Positions 4,525-6,003 of a DNA stretch of 6,003 nucleotides are shown here, in pieces. Every line of letters starts with the position of its first letter. Position 1 is the first letter of the stretch. Source of the DNA: Chloroflexota bacterium (GTDB taxonomy: Bacteria; Chloroflexota; Limnocylindria; Limnocylindrales; CSP1-4); assembly GCA_021790375.1 (NCBI GenBank), contig JAJYEB010000123.1, positions 1-6,003 of the forward strand. Reading direction: 5' to 3'. Below the pieces are notes generated by a model. It saw nothing but the letters and a program-made list of their open reading frames with translations. It had not been told where the DNA came from and did no database searches. The position numbers and the translations under genes are program-made.

Positions 4525-5547
4525 ATGACGGGCGCACGGCTCGATCTCACGCGGGAACAGGTCCTCGCGTACCGGCGGACCGTGGGCGGGCTCGACGAGC
4601 GGCTCCCACCAGGCGCGGATTCTCTCCGACGCGCGGCGTGGGCCGGTCTCCAGGACAGCATGCCGCGCGCCGCGCTTCTCTCGATCCATGCCCGCGTGGA
4701 GGGGACCGGGCCGTCCACCTGGGAGGACGCATCCCTGGTGCAGCTCTGGGGCCCGCGTTTCAGCGCGTACGTCGTCGCGGCCCGCGACCGCGGCGTGTTC
4801 GCGCTCGGGAGGCTTCCGGACGATGAGGAGGGCCGGCGGTTCGCCGAGGACATGGCCACCCGCCTGGACGCGTTCCTCGACGGCCGGAGCATGACCTATG
4901 GAGACGCGGGACACGCGCTCGGGGTCCGGCCCAACGCGCTCCGCTACGCCGCGCCGACCGGCAGGGTCCTGATCCGGTGGGACGGGGCTCGACGGCCGAT
5001 CGTCTGGACGGTGCCGCGGCCCACGGACGATCCGCGCGAGGCTCGCCTCGAACTCGCGCGCCGGTACCTCCGCGTCTTCGGTCCCTCGACGCCCGCGGGG
5101 TTCGCTGAGTGGGCGGGGATCGCCCCGGCGCGAGCCCGTGCGGCGTTCGAGGCGCTGAGCGGATCGCTGACCCCGGCGCGCACTCCGGTCGGTGATGCCT
5201 GGATCCTCACCGACGACGAGCCGACGCTCCGCGCCCCGGCGGGACCGGCGGCTGCGGCACGCCTGCTCCCGAGCGGCGACGCCTACTTCCTGCTCAAGGG
5301 ACCCGACCGCGACCTCGTGGTCCCGGATGCCCGCCGGCGCGCGGCGCTGTGGACTCCGCGCGTGTGGCCGGGTGCCGTTCTCGTGGCTGGTGAGATCGTC
5401 GGGACGTGGCGGCGCGCGGACGCGAACGTGAGCATCCGGCCCTGGCGCCGGCTCACGCGGCCCGAACGCGACGCGGTCGAGGCGGAGGCGGCCTCCCTGC
5501 CGCTGCCCGAACTCCGAGGTCCGATCCGCGTAGGATGGGAGGACTGA
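4525..5547 (+). CDS. Winged-helix DNA-binding protein, AlkZ-like (HTH_42 family)
   Basis: Resembles the AlkZ/YcaQ superfamily of tandem winged-helix DNA glycosylases, which excise alkylated or crosslinked bases. The 340 residues contain the family blocks: RAAWAGLQDSMPRAALLSIH (36-55), SLVQLWGPRFSAYVV (70-84), RRYLRVFGPSTPAGFAEWAG (179-198), LLPSGDAYFLL (247-257), and the C-terminal WPGAVLVAGEIVGTWRRADA (281-300). The catalytic motif of AlkZ is Q-x-Q (Gln37 and Gln39 in the founding enzyme); here the equivalent reads Q43-D44-S45, so the second Gln is replaced by Ser. This may be a separate subfamily with changed chemistry, or a DNA-binding protein without glycosylase activity. The ATG at 4525 has no good Shine-Dalgarno (GAGGGG lies over 20 bases upstream), so translation may depend on coupling with the reductase gene that ends 25 bases earlier. 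Family confident; activity not. Confidence 0.88.
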   Translation: MTGARLDLTREQVLAYRRTVGGLDERLPPGADSLRRAAWAGLQDSMPRAALLSIHARVEGTGPSTWEDASLVQLWGPRFSAYVVAARDRGVFALGRLPDDEEGRRFAEDMATRLDAFLDGRSMTYGDAGHALGVRPNALRYAAPTGRVLIRWDGARRPIVWTVPRPTDDPREARLELARRYLRVFGPSTPAGFAEWAGIAPARARAAFEALSGSLTPARTPVGDAWILTDDEPTLRAPAGPAAAARLLPSGDAYFLLKGPDRDLVVPDARRRAALWTPRVWPGAVLVAGEIVGTWRRADANVSIRPWRRLTRPERDAVEAEAASLPLPELRGPIRVGWED

Positions 5548-5576
5548 GTTCGAGCCCTGCGGTCGGGAGGTCCGGG

Positions 5577-5840
5577 ATGGCGAAGCACCGGCGGACACGG
5601 GGCGGTCAGGAACCGGTGGCACCGGGTGGTCCAGCGCTGTGGGTCGAGGAACGCCGGCCCTTCGACAGTCCCTACTTTGGGCCGTCCCCTTTGATTCACG
5701 GCATCGCAGACGCGGCGCCGGACGGCACGACACGCGAACGGCGTCCGGAGCCTCGTCGCCGCAGCATGCTCACCACTTTGGCCCGCGCCGCGCGGACGAC
5801 GTGGTCTGCGCTCCGACGGCAGGCGACGCCGCCTCGCTAG
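5577..5840 (+). CDS. Small basic protein of unknown function (87 aa)
   Basis: I do not recognise this protein. GGAGG (5566-5570) lies six bases before the ATG at 5577, and the gene follows the AlkZ-like gene by 29 bases on the same strand. The product is strongly basic: an MAKHRRTRGG start, a central aromatic/proline segment RPFDSPYFGPSPLIHG (27-42), then an Arg-rich linker (RERRPEPRRRS, 53-63) and a likely amphipathic basic helix (LTTLARAARTTWSALRR, 65-81). Such charge could suit nucleic-acid or membrane-surface binding. About a quarter of its codons end in A or T, clearly more than in neighbouring genes, so it is either weakly constrained or younger sequence. The ribosome binding site and operon position argue for a real gene. 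Confidence 0.55.
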   Translation: MAKHRRTRGGQEPVAPGGPALWVEERRPFDSPYFGPSPLIHGIADAAPDGTTRERRPEPRRRSMLTTLARAARTTWSALRRQATPPR

Positions 5841-5848
5841 CGCCTGCC
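5818..5848 (+). terminator. Inverted repeat over the stop codon of the basic protein gene (possible terminator)
   Basis: GGCAGGCG (5818-5825) and CGCCTGCC (5841-5848) form a perfect 8-bp stem with a 15-base loop that contains the TAG stop (5838-5840). It lies at the end of the + strand run and before a converging gene, the place expected for a terminator. No T run follows, as is common in very GC-rich genomes, so function is unproven. Between it and 5921 I see only a 6-bp pairing, GCGGCC (5853-5858) with GGCCGC (5883-5888). Confidence 0.4.
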
Positions 5849-5921
5849 TGCAGCGGCCCCAGGATGCAACCCGGCAGATCCCGGCCGCCTCTGTGGTGCT
5901 CCGCCCCAGGACGTACGACGG

Positions 5922-6003
5922 TCAAACCCCGGCGAGGCGGCGCAATCCCGCCTCGGCGAGCTGCGCGATCGAGACGAGCCGCTCTTCAAGCACCACGCGC
6001 CCG
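5922..6003 (-). CDS. C-terminal end of an unidentified gene (partial)
   Basis: On the - strand an open frame enters from the right edge and stops with TGA at 5924-5922, giving 26 residues that contain VVLEERLVSIAQLAEAGLRR. This reads as a typical helical C-terminus with strong G/C preference at third codon positions (GTT and GAA are among the few exceptions). It is too short to name a family. It converges on the basic protein gene with an 81-base gap. Another reading of the edge, with no gene here, is possible. Confidence 0.5.
   Translation of the reverse strand, partial: GRVVLEERLVSIAQLAEAGLRRLAGV

Noticed and set aside
3849..5733. Two long - strand open frames opposite the F420 reductase and AlkZ-like genes (3849-4892 and 4435-5733).
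   Set aside because: Both are shadows of well-supported + strand genes, with low-complexity Arg/Pro/Ser composition and no credible domain.
5933..5955. Hairpin CGAGGCGG-cgcaatc-CCGCCTCG as a terminator.
   Set aside because: It is a perfect 8-bp stem but lies inside the coding end of the - strand partial gene, upstream of its stop and without a T run, so coding constraint or chance is a simpler explanation.

Overview
This is a 6 kb window of very GC-rich bacterial DNA, densely coding, with genes on both strands. High GC, a deazaflavin (F420)-dependent reductase of the Ddn type, a Deinococcus/Thermus-like stand-alone proline dehydrogenase and a Pro/Thr/Ser-rich membrane-anchored protein fit a Chloroflexota (Limnocylindria/Thermomicrobia-like) or Actinomycetota chromosome. 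This placement is an inference; no marker gene settles it. I see no rRNA, tRNA, CRISPR array, insertion sequence or phage gene.

Layout: (1) 1-769, + strand: an SRAP (YedK/HMCES) protein that shields abasic sites, cut by the window edge just after its catalytic Cys2 codon and carrying an in-frame 36-bp tandem-repeat insertion. (2) 868-3281, - strand, probably one transcript read right to left: a GTG-started single-pass membrane protein with a Pro/Thr/Ser-rich tail, a tandem GNAT acetyltransferase that overlaps it by four bases, and a monofunctional proline dehydrogenase. (3) 3282-3625: a divergent intergenic region with two hairpins, a 34-bp-period direct repeat and candidate -10 boxes for both directions. 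(4) 3626-5840, + strand, plausibly one transcript: an unrecognised 84-aa protein with four cysteines, a 17-codon mini-ORF with a near-perfect Shine-Dalgarno, an F420-dependent nitroreductase/quinone reductase family protein, an AlkZ-like winged-helix protein (HTH_42) and an unrecognised basic 87-aa protein ending in a strong inverted repeat. (5) 5922-6003, - strand: the last 26 codons of an unidentified gene that converges on the previous one.

Function: the SRAP protein and the AlkZ-like protein both belong to families that deal with abasic sites, alkylated bases or crosslinks, but they are about 3.7 kb apart and not in one operon, so a joint role is only suggestive. Proline dehydrogenase would feed electrons from proline to the quinone pool; its partner P5C dehydrogenase is not in the window. 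I found no clearly new biological system. The points most worth a second look are the SRAP repeat insertion, the altered Q-x-Q motif of the AlkZ-like protein, the small four-cysteine protein with repeats in front of it, the 17-codon mini-ORF, and a short GC-rich motif shared by several non-coding gaps.
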